Below are positions 27,293-35,627 of a DNA stretch of 62,242 nt, in pieces. Position 1 is the first letter of the stretch; every line of letters starts with the position of its first letter. A program made the position numbers and the translations under genes. The notes under the pieces are model-generated. The model searched no databases and was not told the origin of the DNA. It worked only from the letters and a program-made list of their open reading frames with translations. This stretch comes from Actinomycetota bacterium (GTDB taxonomy: Bacteria > Actinomycetota > Actinomycetes > Nanopelagicales > Nanopelagicaceae), in contig CANBRH010000003.1 of the NCBI GenBank assembly GCA_947371865.1, positions 1-62,242 of the forward strand. Direction: 5' to 3'.

Positions 27293-27400
27293 TTTTTACT
27301 CCTCTGTAAGGCGTTCACGGGATTTGGTGTTTACCGGCACAACCAAAACCCGCGGGCGAGGTGACCGGTTAGTTGGCCCCGCCGCGGCAGCGAAGGAGGA
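27293..27400 (-). promoter_or_regulatory. leuA attenuator region with alternative hairpins
   Basis: On the transcript, CCGCGGCGGGG (27387-27377, inside the leader-peptide codons) pairs with CCTCGCCCGCGG (27361-27350), followed by GTTTTGG. A second hairpin, roughly TTTGGTTGT / ACACCAAA, lies just before the leuA ribosome-binding site. The first stem can form only if a ribosome does not cover its 5' arm. This is the logic of ribosome-mediated attenuation. Exact folding is inferred. Confidence 0.65.
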
Positions 27401-27422
27401 GTGATGTGAAGAGGCTGCTCAT
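27369..27422 (-). CDS. leuA leader peptide
   Basis: A 17-residue open frame, MSSLFTSLLLRCRGGAN. It has three consecutive Leu codons (CTC CTC CTT) followed by RCRGG, whose codons make the 5' arm of the attenuator stem. Leucine-rich leader peptides before leuA are known in actinobacteria. The ATG is next to the predicted transcription start, so the leader itself may be translated leaderlessly. Confidence 0.75.
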   Translation of the reverse strand: MSSLFTSLLLRCRGGAN

Positions 27423-27430
27423 GGCAAAAG

Positions 27431-27458
27431 GGTATATCCCTAATTACAGAACGGGCAA
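27431..27458 (-). promoter_or_regulatory. leuA leader promoter (-35 TTGCCC, -10 TATACC)
   Basis: On the minus strand TTGCCC and TATACC are 16 bp apart. They start inside the glnA 3' end, and the -10 ends eight bases before the leader-peptide ATG. Confidence 0.5.
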
Positions 27459-28748
27459 ATATCGATCCAGCTCAAATGCGCTCACCTGACGGCGATAATC
27501 GGCCCATTCGGAGCGTTTGTTCCGTAAAACGTATTCAAAGACTTCTTCGCCTAAGGTTTCCCGTACTAGGGCGCTGGATTCCATGGCAGTTATTGCCTCA
27601 TCGAGATTGGTGGGCAGATTCTCAGGATTGGCCGACTCTTCAAGTTCGTACCCAGCTTCAATGCCTTTGAGACCGGCGGCAATGATGACGGCAAAGGCTA
27701 AATAGGGATTACAAGCTGAATCTGGCGAGCGCACTTCAATTCGGGTTGAGTTCTCTTTTTTCGGTTTGTAGGAAGGAATCCGCACCAAGGAGGAGCGATC
27801 GCTGTGACCCCAAGTCACCAGGGCAGGAGCTTCGCCCCCACCGGTTAAACGTTTGTAGGAGTTAACCCATTGATTGGTGATAGCTGTGAACTCGCGAGCA
27901 TGATTCAATATTCCAGCGATGAACGAACGCCCGACAGCGGAAAGTTGATGTGGTGCACCTTCTTCATAAAAAGCATTCTCTTCGCCACTGAAAAGAGAGA
28001 AGTGCGTGTGCATTCCCGAACCTGGGTGATCGGTAAAAGGTTTAGGCATAAACGATGCATGGAAGCCTTGATCCAAGGCGACCTCTTTCACCACGTGACG
28101 GAATGTCATGATGTTGTCAGCGGTGCTTAAAGCATCGGCATAGCGAAGATCGATTTCTTGTTGCCCTGGTGCGGCTTCGTGGTGGCTGAACTCCACCGAA
28201 ACGCCCATCGCCTCCAATAAGGTGATTGCTTGGCGACGGAAATCATGTCCAACAATCGAGGGGGTTTGATCAAAATATCCACCTGAATCAACCGGAACTG
28301 GAATTTCACCTGCAACTGGTGGTTTAGCGAAAAGAAAAAATTCCATCTCTGGATGGGTGTAACAGGTAAAGCCCATTTCGCCGGCCTTACTTAACGTGCG
28401 CTTCAATACATTACGCGGGTCGGCTGGTGAAGGTTGACCGTTGGGCGATGCGATATCGCAGAACATACGCGCAGCACCGGGAGCCTCAGTGCGCCAAGGC
28501 AGGACGGCAAAAGTAGAGGCATCTGGTTTAGCCAACATGTCCGATTCGGTGACGCGCGCAAATCCTTCAATCGCCGAGCCATCAAAACCAATGCCTTCAG
28601 CAAAAACGTTCTCGAGTTCGGCGGGAGCGATGGCAACCGACTTCAAAAAACCCAGAACATCGGTAAACCACAATCGGACAAAGCGGATACCGCGTTCTTC
28701 TAGGGTGCGCAGTACAAACTCTTCTTGGCGGGAGATCTCATCGCTCAT
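27444..28748 (-). CDS. glnA2: Glutamine synthetase, GlnA2-like type I
   Basis: A 434-residue class I glutamine synthetase (glutamate + NH3 + ATP). Motifs: GIGFDGSAIEGFARVTESDM, PEMEFFLF, HHEAAPGQQEIDLRYADAL, the ATP site KPFTDHPGSGMHTHFSL, and RIEVRSPDSACNPYLAF. It is shorter than the main actinobacterial GlnA1 and lacks the NLY(D)LP adenylylation site near the C terminus, ending ELDRYLPVL instead. It aligns closely in memory with mycobacterial GlnA2, so it is probably an adenylylation-independent secondary enzyme. Upstream of the leuA leader on the same strand. Confidence 0.9.
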   Translation of the reverse strand: MSDEISRQEEFVLRTLEERGIRFVRLWFTDVLGFLKSVAIAPAELENVFAEGIGFDGSAIEGFARVTESDMLAKPDASTFAVLPWRTEAPGAARMFCDIASPNGQPSPADPRNVLKRTLSKAGEMGFTCYTHPEMEFFLFAKPPVAGEIPVPVDSGGYFDQTPSIVGHDFRRQAITLLEAMGVSVEFSHHEAAPGQQEIDLRYADALSTADNIMTFRHVVKEVALDQGFHASFMPKPFTDHPGSGMHTHFSLFSGEENAFYEEGAPHQLSAVGRSFIAGILNHAREFTAITNQWVNSYKRLTGGGEAPALVTWGHSDRSSLVRIPSYKPKKENSTRIEVRSPDSACNPYLAFAVIIAAGLKGIEAGYELEESANPENLPTNLDEAITAMESSALVRETLGEEVFEYVLRNKRSEWADYRRQVSAFELDRYLPVL

Positions 28749-28803
28749 GAGGTCAATTCTCTCCAGACCAGGTTACGGTCATGTTAACTAGAAGTAGGGG
28801 AAC

Positions 28804-29886
28804 CTAAAGACCGTGAGCGTGGGCCACCGCTTCGTAGTAAATCTTTCCTTGATGAACGTTAAGACCAGCTCCAAGAGCAGGATCATCAGCAAGCGCCTTC
28901 TCCCAGCCTTTATTGGCCAGGGCCAGGGCGTAGCGAATAGTGGCATTGGCCAGTGCAAAGGTGGAAGTTGCGGGAACGGCCCCGGGCATATTGGCAACGC
29001 AGTAGTACAACGAGTTATGGACTGGGAATGTTGGGTCGGTATGTGTGGTCGCGCGCGAACCTTCAAAACATCCGCCCTGATCGATCGCCACATCGACTAA
29101 AACACTTCCGGGTTTCATGTTAGCAACGAGTTGATCGGTGACTAATTTTGGAGCCTTGGCGCCAGGAACTAGAACCGCACCAATAACTAAATCAGCTTCT
29201 TCAAGTTGAGCCTGAATTTCATAGGCGGAGGAAGCCAAGGTTCGTACCTGACCAGCAAAGAGATTGTCGATTTCGCCCAAACGAGCCAAATTGAGATCCA
29301 AAATCGTGACATCAGCACGCATACCTAATGCAATAGTTGCTGCGGCAACGCCCACGACGCCACCGCCCAGAATGACCACCTTGCCAGGTTTCACTCCTGG
29401 GACTCCCCCTAGCAAAACTCCGCGACCGCCGGCGCTTTTCTGCAATGTCGCGGCGCCAACTTGAATCGACATTCGACCTGCAACTTCGCTCATGGGAGCA
29501 AGCAGAGGAAGATGGCGATTTATTTCAACGGTTTCGTAGGCAATCGCTGTGATACCGCTCTTGATAATGGCATCGGTACATTCTCGACTGGCCGCCAGGT
29601 GAAGGTAGGTAAAAAGAATTTGCCCAGAACGCATACGCGGATATTCGATCGCAATCGGCTCTTTGACTTTCATGATGAGATCTGACCTTGCCCACACTTC
29701 ATCTGCGGTAGCGACAATGGTGGCTCCGGCCTTCTCGTAGTCGGCATCTGAGATCGCCGATCCAACACCAGCGCTGGTCTCAACCAGTACCGAGTGGCCA
29801 GCAGTTACAAAAGCGTGAACTCCCGAAGGAGTGGCTGCGACGCGAAATTCATTATTTTTTACTTCTTTAGGGATACCTACAATCAT
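28804..29886 (-). CDS. ald: Alanine dehydrogenase
   Basis: NAD-dependent L-alanine dehydrogenase (pyruvate + NH4+ = alanine), 360 residues. It begins MIVGIPKEVKNNEFRVAATPSGV. The conserved substrate-site His is in YLHLAASRECTDA (family H96), then APMSEVAGRMS, and the Rossmann motif VVILGGGVVGVAAATIALGM. ATG has TAACAT seven bases upstream and no ribosome-binding site, so leaderless. It sits between glnA2 and a DUF4192 gene, so nitrogen assimilation genes cluster here. Confidence 0.95.
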   Translation of the reverse strand: MIVGIPKEVKNNEFRVAATPSGVHAFVTAGHSVLVETSAGVGSAISDADYEKAGATIVATADEVWARSDLIMKVKEPIAIEYPRMRSGQILFTYLHLAASRECTDAIIKSGITAIAYETVEINRHLPLLAPMSEVAGRMSIQVGAATLQKSAGGRGVLLGGVPGVKPGKVVILGGGVVGVAAATIALGMRADVTILDLNLARLGEIDNLFAGQVRTLASSAYEIQAQLEEADLVIGAVLVPGAKAPKLVTDQLVANMKPGSVLVDVAIDQGGCFEGSRATTHTDPTFPVHNSLYYCVANMPGAVPATSTFALANATIRYALALANKGWEKALADDPALGAGLNVHQGKIYYEAVAHAHGL

Positions 29887-29893
29887 GGATCTG

Positions 29894-29899
29894 ATGTTA
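29894..29899 (-). promoter_or_regulatory. -10 element of leaderless ald transcript
   Basis: TAACAT on the minus strand, seven bases before the ald ATG; overlaps the stop of the DUF4192 gene. Confidence 0.5.
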
Positions 29900-30889
29900 C
29901 TCGCCAAAGATGGCGGCGCAGATCTTTGGGTGCAGCTCACCTCTCATTTTCGTAAAACTCTCGGGTGGCCAACCCGCGGCAAAAACTCGACGAAGTAGCT
30001 TTGCCAGCGAATACGTTAAATCGTCCTCAAAAGCCCGGTCGAGTGCCCGGCCCGCCAAGGCGCCATCGCCATTTTCATAGGCCAGCGCCGCGAAGAGAGT
30101 GGCAGCAGGGGCGATATAGCCCTTAGGCGCCACCCGCATTAACCAGTGCCACATGGATTGGAGTGCATCGATATTTTCGCTGGTGGTAATTCCCATCGCG
30201 TAATCACGGACCTGCAAATCCTGAAGTCGAGCCAGGACCAGAGCAATTAAATCCTTATCCTCGCTTTGGCCATGTGCCTGGAATTGTGCCAACAGGGTGG
30301 TAACCGCCACGGCACCATTTCGTTGGCATGCCCGCACGTCATGAGAGTCGTAATCAATTTCAGGAACCGCTCGCAATTTTTTGTTGAGCACCGGGTCGGA
30401 TTTAAAAGAAGTAAGTGAAGACCGCAACTCATCAAGATCTTTATAAGGGAGCCGTCTGCCCTTTACAACTTGTTCTGCCACAATGCGAGATTCAGAAAGT
30501 TCAGGCAGCTGATTTCCGGATGGTGGGCAACATTCTGGGTCGGCACATAAAAGTGAACGCCAATACCCCTTTTTGATTTCAAGGCATTCTCGAATCGGCA
30601 CACCTCGAAGTTCGATCGCTTCTTGAAGTGGAGTAAGTAAATAGTCGCTCTCCGATATCGAATCGGGAAGGTAGGCAACGATCAAAGCGCCATCTGATTT
30701 CTCGCGCACCAAATGGGAGGCTAAGGAATCAATTTGGTCGGGATCAACCTCCTCGGGAAAATCAATGCGCATCGCCAATCCGATGCGTTCATCAAGAAGA
30801 GAAATGAGAACCAAGGAATTGGCGGGATGGTATCCAACTAGAAATGGAACTGCAGCAAGCAAATCATGAGGTGAAGTAAGTGTTGTCAT
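29897..30889 (-). CDS. DUF4192 family protein
   Basis: A 330-residue soluble protein found across actinobacteria. Family start TSPHDLLAAVPFLVGYHPANSLVLISL, then DALLRR-like acidic and helical repeats including VRDYAMG and YIAPAATLFAALAYENGDGALAGRALDRAFEDD. Function unknown; no catalytic motif visible. The start at MTTLTSPHDL follows the family; a longer upstream frame is not supported. Ends ten bases before ald. Confidence 0.85.
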   Translation of the reverse strand: MTTLTSPHDLLAAVPFLVGYHPANSLVLISLLDERIGLAMRIDFPEEVDPDQIDSLASHLVREKSDGALIVAYLPDSISESDYLLTPLQEAIELRGVPIRECLEIKKGYWRSLLCADPECCPPSGNQLPELSESRIVAEQVVKGRRLPYKDLDELRSSLTSFKSDPVLNKKLRAVPEIDYDSHDVRACQRNGAVAVTTLLAQFQAHGQSEDKDLIALVLARLQDLQVRDYAMGITTSENIDALQSMWHWLMRVAPKGYIAPAATLFAALAYENGDGALAGRALDRAFEDDLTYSLAKLLRRVFAAGWPPESFTKMRGELHPKICAAIFGE

Positions 30890-30962
30890 GGCTAGAGCCT
30901 TGAGAATTTCGCGGGCCCCTGATGAAGCCACAAGCTTTCCTGTGGAGAAAACTGAGATGTGA

Positions 30963-31706
30963 TTACTTGAGGTAGCGTGTTGGTCCCGGAGCCACGACAA
31001 GATCGAGGAAGAAATTTTGCACAATTACATCACCTAAAACTGGAAATACATTGCCACCAGCGCTCCACGTTCCAGACCACGAGATTGTCAGGCGAACTTG
31101 ATACCGACCGGACCTTGAGTAAACATGCGAAATTTCGCCCAACGGATATGCCGAGCCTGGTCTACTGGTCTGCAGATGTGCACCATCGCCGAAATCCCAT
31201 TCAAAATGGGGGTGAAGTGAGACTCCTACCGCGATACCCAAAATATTTGCCGCTGTAGAAAAGAAAGATGCGGTGTCGCTCCAAAAGACCACTGGCACTT
31301 GCGTAAGTGCCGCGCCCGCGGGTTGAGAGTAAACACTTCGCAGCGGAATTAGCTTGGTCAAAGAGTCGCTCAGCGAAACTGCAGCGACGACTTTAGGCGT
31401 GAAAGTTTTGGCGGCGCTGCTGACGCGGCGAATGACTTTCTTAGTGGCAATGTGTTTGGTACTGCTGGGAGAAGGTTTTGGCCTCATCCGTTGGACAGGC
31501 GGATGGTAGGTCCGAACTGGCCTTGGCGTTCTGTGCACTTTCGGCTTTGGGGTGCTTCCAGGCGAATTCTGGGTAGCCGTAATAACAATGCCACCTTTCG
31601 CCGGATCGGTGGAGACATCAATGCAGGTCTTACCCGTGCAATTGGCAGCGAGAGCCGGTGCAGGGATACACAAAATAACGAGGGAGAGTGCGAAGAATTT
31701 GCGCAT
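30963..31706 (-). CDS. Secreted PKD-domain-like protein
   Basis: A 247-residue exported protein. Signal peptide MRKFFALSLVILCIPAPALAA, then a basic Pro/Lys/Arg-rich linker (PKVHRTPRPVRTYHPPVQRMRPKP...). A PKD-like beta-sandwich lies near the C terminus (HFEWDFGDGA, then HVYSRSGRYQVRLTISWSG). PKD domains mediate protein or polysaccharide contacts at the cell surface; the binding partner is unknown. A -10 element TAGGGT sits seven bases before ATG, so the transcript is probably leaderless. A GTG three codons upstream is inside the -10 region and is unlikely. Confidence 0.75.
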   Translation of the reverse strand: MRKFFALSLVILCIPAPALAANCTGKTCIDVSTDPAKGGIVITATQNSPGSTPKPKVHRTPRPVRTYHPPVQRMRPKPSPSSTKHIATKKVIRRVSSAAKTFTPKVVAAVSLSDSLTKLIPLRSVYSQPAGAALTQVPVVFWSDTASFFSTAANILGIAVGVSLHPHFEWDFGDGAHLQTSRPGSAYPLGEISHVYSRSGRYQVRLTISWSGTWSAGGNVFPVLGDVIVQNFFLDLVVAPGPTRYLK

Positions 31707-31713
31707 GAACGGC

Positions 31714-31719
31714 ACCCTA
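31714..31719 (-). promoter_or_regulatory. -10 element of leaderless PKD-protein transcript
   Basis: TAGGGT on the minus strand, seven bases before the ATG. Confidence 0.45.
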
Positions 31720-31808
31720 AATCAGGTGCTGTGATCACACAGTGACAACGTAGAAATCTGTGGAGAACCTCACGGGCGCACTTGAGAAATTCGTGCCACT
31801 CTAGAGTC

Positions 31809-32270
31809 GTGGCACATCGCGATGGAGACGGTTGGGTGGAGTGCAATTGTGGCCATCGCCATTGGGGGCTACATGGCGCCGCTGGGCTCTTGCTCTTTCG
31901 TGATGGAGCTGTTCTTCTTCAACACCGTGCGCCGTGGGTCCATAACGGGGATACGTGGGGAATTCCGGGCGGGGCTCGCGACTCGCACGAAACCGTAACC
32001 GAAGCCGCAATTCGTGAGGCCGTAGAAGAAATTGGAATGGAACCCCACCTGCTGCACCCGTTAAGAAGATTCGAAGATAACCATGGAAATTGGCGTTACG
32101 ACACCATTATTGCCTCTGCAGATACCTCCTTAGTTGCCCACGAGCAAAACGATGAATCTCAACAAGTGGAATGGGTGAAGTTCGAGGATGTCGTCAATAA
32201 AAATCTTCATCCCAGCTTTGCCAATACTTGGCCAGAGTTATTGCCCATCCTCCGAGAACTGCGTGTGTAA
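31809..32270 (+). CDS. NUDIX hydrolase
   Basis: A 153-residue Nudix fold. The box is complete: GGARDSHETVTEAAIREAVEEIG fits G-x5-E-x7-REU-x-EE-x-GU. Preceding CNCGHRHWGLHGAAGLLLF suggests a short N-terminal Cys/His feature. Nudix enzymes hydrolyse nucleoside diphosphates linked to another moiety; the substrate here is unknown. The GTG start lies on the right half of a 7-bp inverted repeat. An upstream in-frame ATG at 31782 is possible. The 3' end overlaps the convergent DinG-like gene by 33 bp. Confidence 0.85.
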   Translation: MAHRDGDGWVECNCGHRHWGLHGAAGLLLFRDGAVLLQHRAPWVHNGDTWGIPGGARDSHETVTEAAIREAVEEIGMEPHLLHPLRRFEDNHGNWRYDTIIASADTSLVAHEQNDESQQVEWVKFEDVVNKNLHPSFANTWPELLPILRELRV

Positions 32271-34277
32271 GCGGCGCAGCGAATCTTTAATAATTGCACC
32301 ATCGCTAGTGCGCCAAAAAGGCGGCATGGAATTAAGCAGCACCGAGCCGTAGCGCTTTGTCACAATCCGTGAATCCAAAATCGCCACCACTCCGCGATCA
32401 TCAATCGAGCGGATCAATCGGCCGGTACCTTGCGAGAGCAAAAGTGCGGCACGGGGCAAACTGATCTGCATAAACCCGCTTCCTCCAGAAGCATCTGCTT
32501 GGGCAGCTCGCGCGCTCATGACCGGCTCGTCGGGACGTGGAAAGGGAATCCGATCGATGGCTACCAAAGTGCATGCAGGTCCTGGAACATCAATTCCCTG
32601 CCAGAGCGAAATAGTTCCGAGCAAAACCGAAGTAGGTTCTTTGGCAAAGCGATCGACGAGGGAACCGACGCTGTCACCACGTTTTTGAGTAATAATCGGG
32701 ATCTTGAGCTCGGCCAAAACTGAACGGAGATGACTATCGGCAAGTTCGACGCCGCGCCAAGAAGAGAAGAGCGCCAAGGTGCGACCACCAGCAGCTTCGA
32801 TGAGTTCGCCGAGCTCGGTTAAAACTTCTTTCGATGGTCCATCGCGACCAGGTTCGGGAAGATGTTTGGGAAGGTAGAGCATCCCTTGATTGGCAAAATC
32901 AAAGGGAGACCCCACATCCAACATTTGGACATTAGATGGATCTAGCTCGCCGTAAGAATCAAATGCATCCTCTTCGGAGTCCTCGGAAGATTTCACCTTC
33001 GAAGCCGGGCCGCTCTCAATAAAACCAATCGCACGCGCTATCGCATCAAAATTCTTTCCCACAGAGAGGGTTGCGCTTGTGGCAATAACTGGGGTCCGAG
33101 TAAGTAAGTTTTGGCGCAATACCGCAGATACATCCAGCGGCGCTAGGTGAAGAGTGGAAAATGTGGGATCAAACCACAGTACTTGAGCGGCTCCGGGGCG
33201 CAGCATCTTTGTGACAATTTGCAGAATCTCATTGACAGCGCCTTTGACGCGGATGCGTTCAGCTTGGGCATCAGGATCCAAAATCTCTGAATCCTTGGTG
33301 ATCTGATTAACCAAGGCTTGAGCCGTTTCTTTTACTTTTCGAATAGGTGCTTCTAGTTGTGCGGGTAGATCGGGAAGTCGACCACTGAGGGATTGATCGG
33401 ATCTAACGTCATCTGCGAAATCTGCAATCGCTTCGGCACAGGCATCGGCAGCCTTTCCCAGAGCATCGGCCACTTTCCCGGGAAGGTGCTTCTTGGCCAT
33501 CTTGGCGGCTCGCTCGACCCGACCGGCAGAAAGCTCTTCGGTTACGGCTTGAGTCGTGCGATCCATGAATTCGTGGGCTTCATCCAGAATCACCGCATCT
33601 CGCTCGGGCAAGATGGGATGTGAATCTACAATTTCAATCGCTAGCAAAGTGTGATTGGTGACCACTACGTCTGCGCTTTGGGCTTTGGTTTTTGCGTTGG
33701 CCGAAAAACATTGAGAGCCGAATGAACACTCATCCTTGCCCATGCATTCACGACCAGAGACAGAGTTTGCATACCAAACTCGACGATCTACTTCGGGAGC
33801 ATCATCACGATCGCCGGAGACTCCAGGCATTGTTGCCCATGCACGGAGTTTCTTGGCATCTTTTTCCAAAGATGAAATCTCTAACAAAATTTCGCTATCA
33901 GGATCGGAGATGTCGCTATTCATCTTCTGTAAACAGAGATAGTTTCCGACACCTTTGTAGACCGCGAATGTCAGATCTCGACCAAGCTCTTTTTCTAGTG
34001 CAGGTTGGATTCGAGGTAAGTCGCGCTCAACTAATTGGCGTTGTAGCGCGAGAGTCGCGGTGGCGACCAAGACTTTCTTGCCGTGAACCAAGGCTGGAAC
34101 CAAATAAGCCAGAGATTTGCCGGTACCGGTACCGGCCTGAACGAGAAGATGATGCCGATCTGAAAGAGCGTTTGCAACAGCTTCGGCCATCTCAATCTGT
34201 CCCTCGCGGGCTTGACCGCCGATAGCTTCAACAGCGGCATCAAGAGCAGAGCGCACAGTTGCAGAAATTTCACTCAC
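32238..34277 (-). CDS. DinG-like ATP-dependent DNA helicase (XPD family)
   Basis: A 679-residue superfamily 2 helicase with 5'-3' polarity expected. Walker A AGTGTGKSLAYLVPAL, an iron-sulfur-type Cys set (CLQKMN...CMGKDEC...SQCF), the DEAH box VILDEAHEFMD, and motifs V-VI (LGTISLWQGIDVPG, LSQGTGRLIRS). Involved in repair or R-loop resolution in homologs. The GTG start has TAGGGT six bases upstream, so it is leaderless. No exonuclease domain is fused. Confidence 0.92.
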   Translation of the reverse strand: MSEISATVRSALDAAVEAIGGQAREGQIEMAEAVANALSDRHHLLVQAGTGTGKSLAYLVPALVHGKKVLVATATLALQRQLVERDLPRIQPALEKELGRDLTFAVYKGVGNYLCLQKMNSDISDPDSEILLEISSLEKDAKKLRAWATMPGVSGDRDDAPEVDRRVWYANSVSGRECMGKDECSFGSQCFSANAKTKAQSADVVVTNHTLLAIEIVDSHPILPERDAVILDEAHEFMDRTTQAVTEELSAGRVERAAKMAKKHLPGKVADALGKAADACAEAIADFADDVRSDQSLSGRLPDLPAQLEAPIRKVKETAQALVNQITKDSEILDPDAQAERIRVKGAVNEILQIVTKMLRPGAAQVLWFDPTFSTLHLAPLDVSAVLRQNLLTRTPVIATSATLSVGKNFDAIARAIGFIESGPASKVKSSEDSEEDAFDSYGELDPSNVQMLDVGSPFDFANQGMLYLPKHLPEPGRDGPSKEVLTELGELIEAAGGRTLALFSSWRGVELADSHLRSVLAELKIPIITQKRGDSVGSLVDRFAKEPTSVLLGTISLWQGIDVPGPACTLVAIDRIPFPRPDEPVMSARAAQADASGGSGFMQISLPRAALLLSQGTGRLIRSIDDRGVVAILDSRIVTKRYGSVLLNSMPPFWRTSDGAIIKDSLRRLHTQFSEDGQ

Positions 34278-34283
34278 TTTGTC

Positions 34284-34289
34284 ACCCTA
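34284..34289 (-). promoter_or_regulatory. -10 element of leaderless DinG-like transcript
   Basis: TAGGGT on the minus strand, six bases before the GTG start. Confidence 0.45.
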
Positions 34290-34340
34290 TCTGTATCTGG
34301 CGACTGTTTTTTAGCGAGAACGAAGCGCGCTGGGGAAAGA

Positions 34341-35567
34341 TCAGTGGGCTGTGATCGTGGTGCCTTTGCCCACGACGACTATTCCGCCTTCGGATATGGT
34401 GAAGCGTTGACGATCTCTTTCGTGATCGACGCCTACCTGGGCTCCAGGTTCAACGATGACATTTTTATCTAAAATCGCGTTGCGAATAATGGCACCTGAT
34501 CCAATTCGGACTGATGGCATCAACACCGATCCCTGAACGAGCGCATTGTTGGCTACAGATACATCAAATGAGCACACGGTGCGTTCCATTCGGCCACCAG
34601 CAATAATCGACCCAGCTCCAACAATCGAATCCACGGCAGAACCATTTTCGGAAAACTTGGCGGGTGGCAATGATGGTGGATTTGTTAGCAGTGGCCATTC
34701 ACGATTGTATAAATTGAAAATTGGATGAATCGAGACTAAATCCATGTGTGCGTCGTAGTAAGCATCGATACTTCCTACATCTCGCCAGTAACCTTTATCG
34801 CGCTCGGTTTCGCCGGGCACAATATTGTTGGCAAAATCGTATGCACGAGCAACACCCATGGCCGTCATCATCGGAATGATGTTTCCTCCGAGATCATGCC
34901 GACTTTCAAGGTCTTCTGAATCCAGGATGAGCGCTTCTTCCATCGCATCGCGCTTAAAAATATAGTTACCCATCGACACCAAGGAATATTCGGGATTGCC
35001 CGGCATTGCAGGAGGGTTAGCAGGCTTTTCATGGAAAGCCTTGATGGTGATGCCATCGTCAGCAAGTTCGATGACGCCAAATTCGGATGCCTCCGAACGT
35101 TTTACTCGAATTGCAGCCACGGTTATGCCGGCTCCGGTTTCCAAATGGAAATCAAACATTTGTGCTGGATCCATGCGATAAACGTGGTCAGCGCCGAAAA
35201 CTAAAACGTGGTCAGGATTTTCATCGTGAATCAAATTAAAGTTTTGCAAAATTGCATCGGCGCTGCCGGTATACCAACGTGGGCCAAGGCGCTGCTGGGC
35301 TGGAACTGGAGTGATGTAATTGCCGAGCAAGGTAGACATGCGCCACGTGGTCGTTATGTGGCGATCGAGTGAATGAGATTTATATTGGGTCAATACTGCG
35401 ATTTTACGTATGTCAGCATTTACTAAATTTGAGAGCACAAAATCAATCAGCCGATAAGCACCACCAAATGGAACGGCGGGCTTGGCGCGGTCGGCGGTCA
35501 GCGGCATTAAGCGCTTGCCTTCGCCACCAGCGAGAACAATGCCTAAGGGGAGTTCGAGGCGGGCCAT
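34341..35567 (-). CDS. glgC: Glucose-1-phosphate adenylyltransferase
   Basis: ADP-glucose pyrophosphorylase of 408 residues, the entry step of glycogen synthesis. N-terminal GIVLAGGEGKRLMPLTADRAKPAVPFGG, VLVFGADHVYRMD, the glucose-1-phosphate site GVIELADDG / FHEKP, and a left-handed beta-helix C terminus (SFDVSVANNALVQGSVLMPSV). Divergent from the glycogen synthase gene with 60 bp between. TATCCT lies seven bases before ATG, so the transcript is likely leaderless. Confidence 0.96.
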   Translation of the reverse strand: MARLELPLGIVLAGGEGKRLMPLTADRAKPAVPFGGAYRLIDFVLSNLVNADIRKIAVLTQYKSHSLDRHITTTWRMSTLLGNYITPVPAQQRLGPRWYTGSADAILQNFNLIHDENPDHVLVFGADHVYRMDPAQMFDFHLETGAGITVAAIRVKRSEASEFGVIELADDGITIKAFHEKPANPPAMPGNPEYSLVSMGNYIFKRDAMEEALILDSEDLESRHDLGGNIIPMMTAMGVARAYDFANNIVPGETERDKGYWRDVGSIDAYYDAHMDLVSIHPIFNLYNREWPLLTNPPSLPPAKFSENGSAVDSIVGAGSIIAGGRMERTVCSFDVSVANNALVQGSVLMPSVRIGSGAIIRNAILDKNVIVEPGAQVGVDHERDRQRFTISEGGIVVVGKGTTITAH

Positions 35568-35574
35568 GGCCGAA

Positions 35575-35580
35575 AGGATA
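35575..35580 (-). promoter_or_regulatory. -10 element of leaderless glgC transcript
   Basis: TATCCT on the minus strand, seven bases before the glgC ATG, in the 60-bp divergent region shared with glgA. Confidence 0.5.
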
Positions 35581-35627
35581 GCGTTAGACTCCCATCGGCG
35601 AATAGTCCGAAAGGGGCGGCAATACAG

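Noticed and set aside
31730..31739. TGTGATCACA as a CRP/GlxR site
   Set aside because: The six-base spacer between TGTGA and TCACA is missing; it is only a short palindrome.
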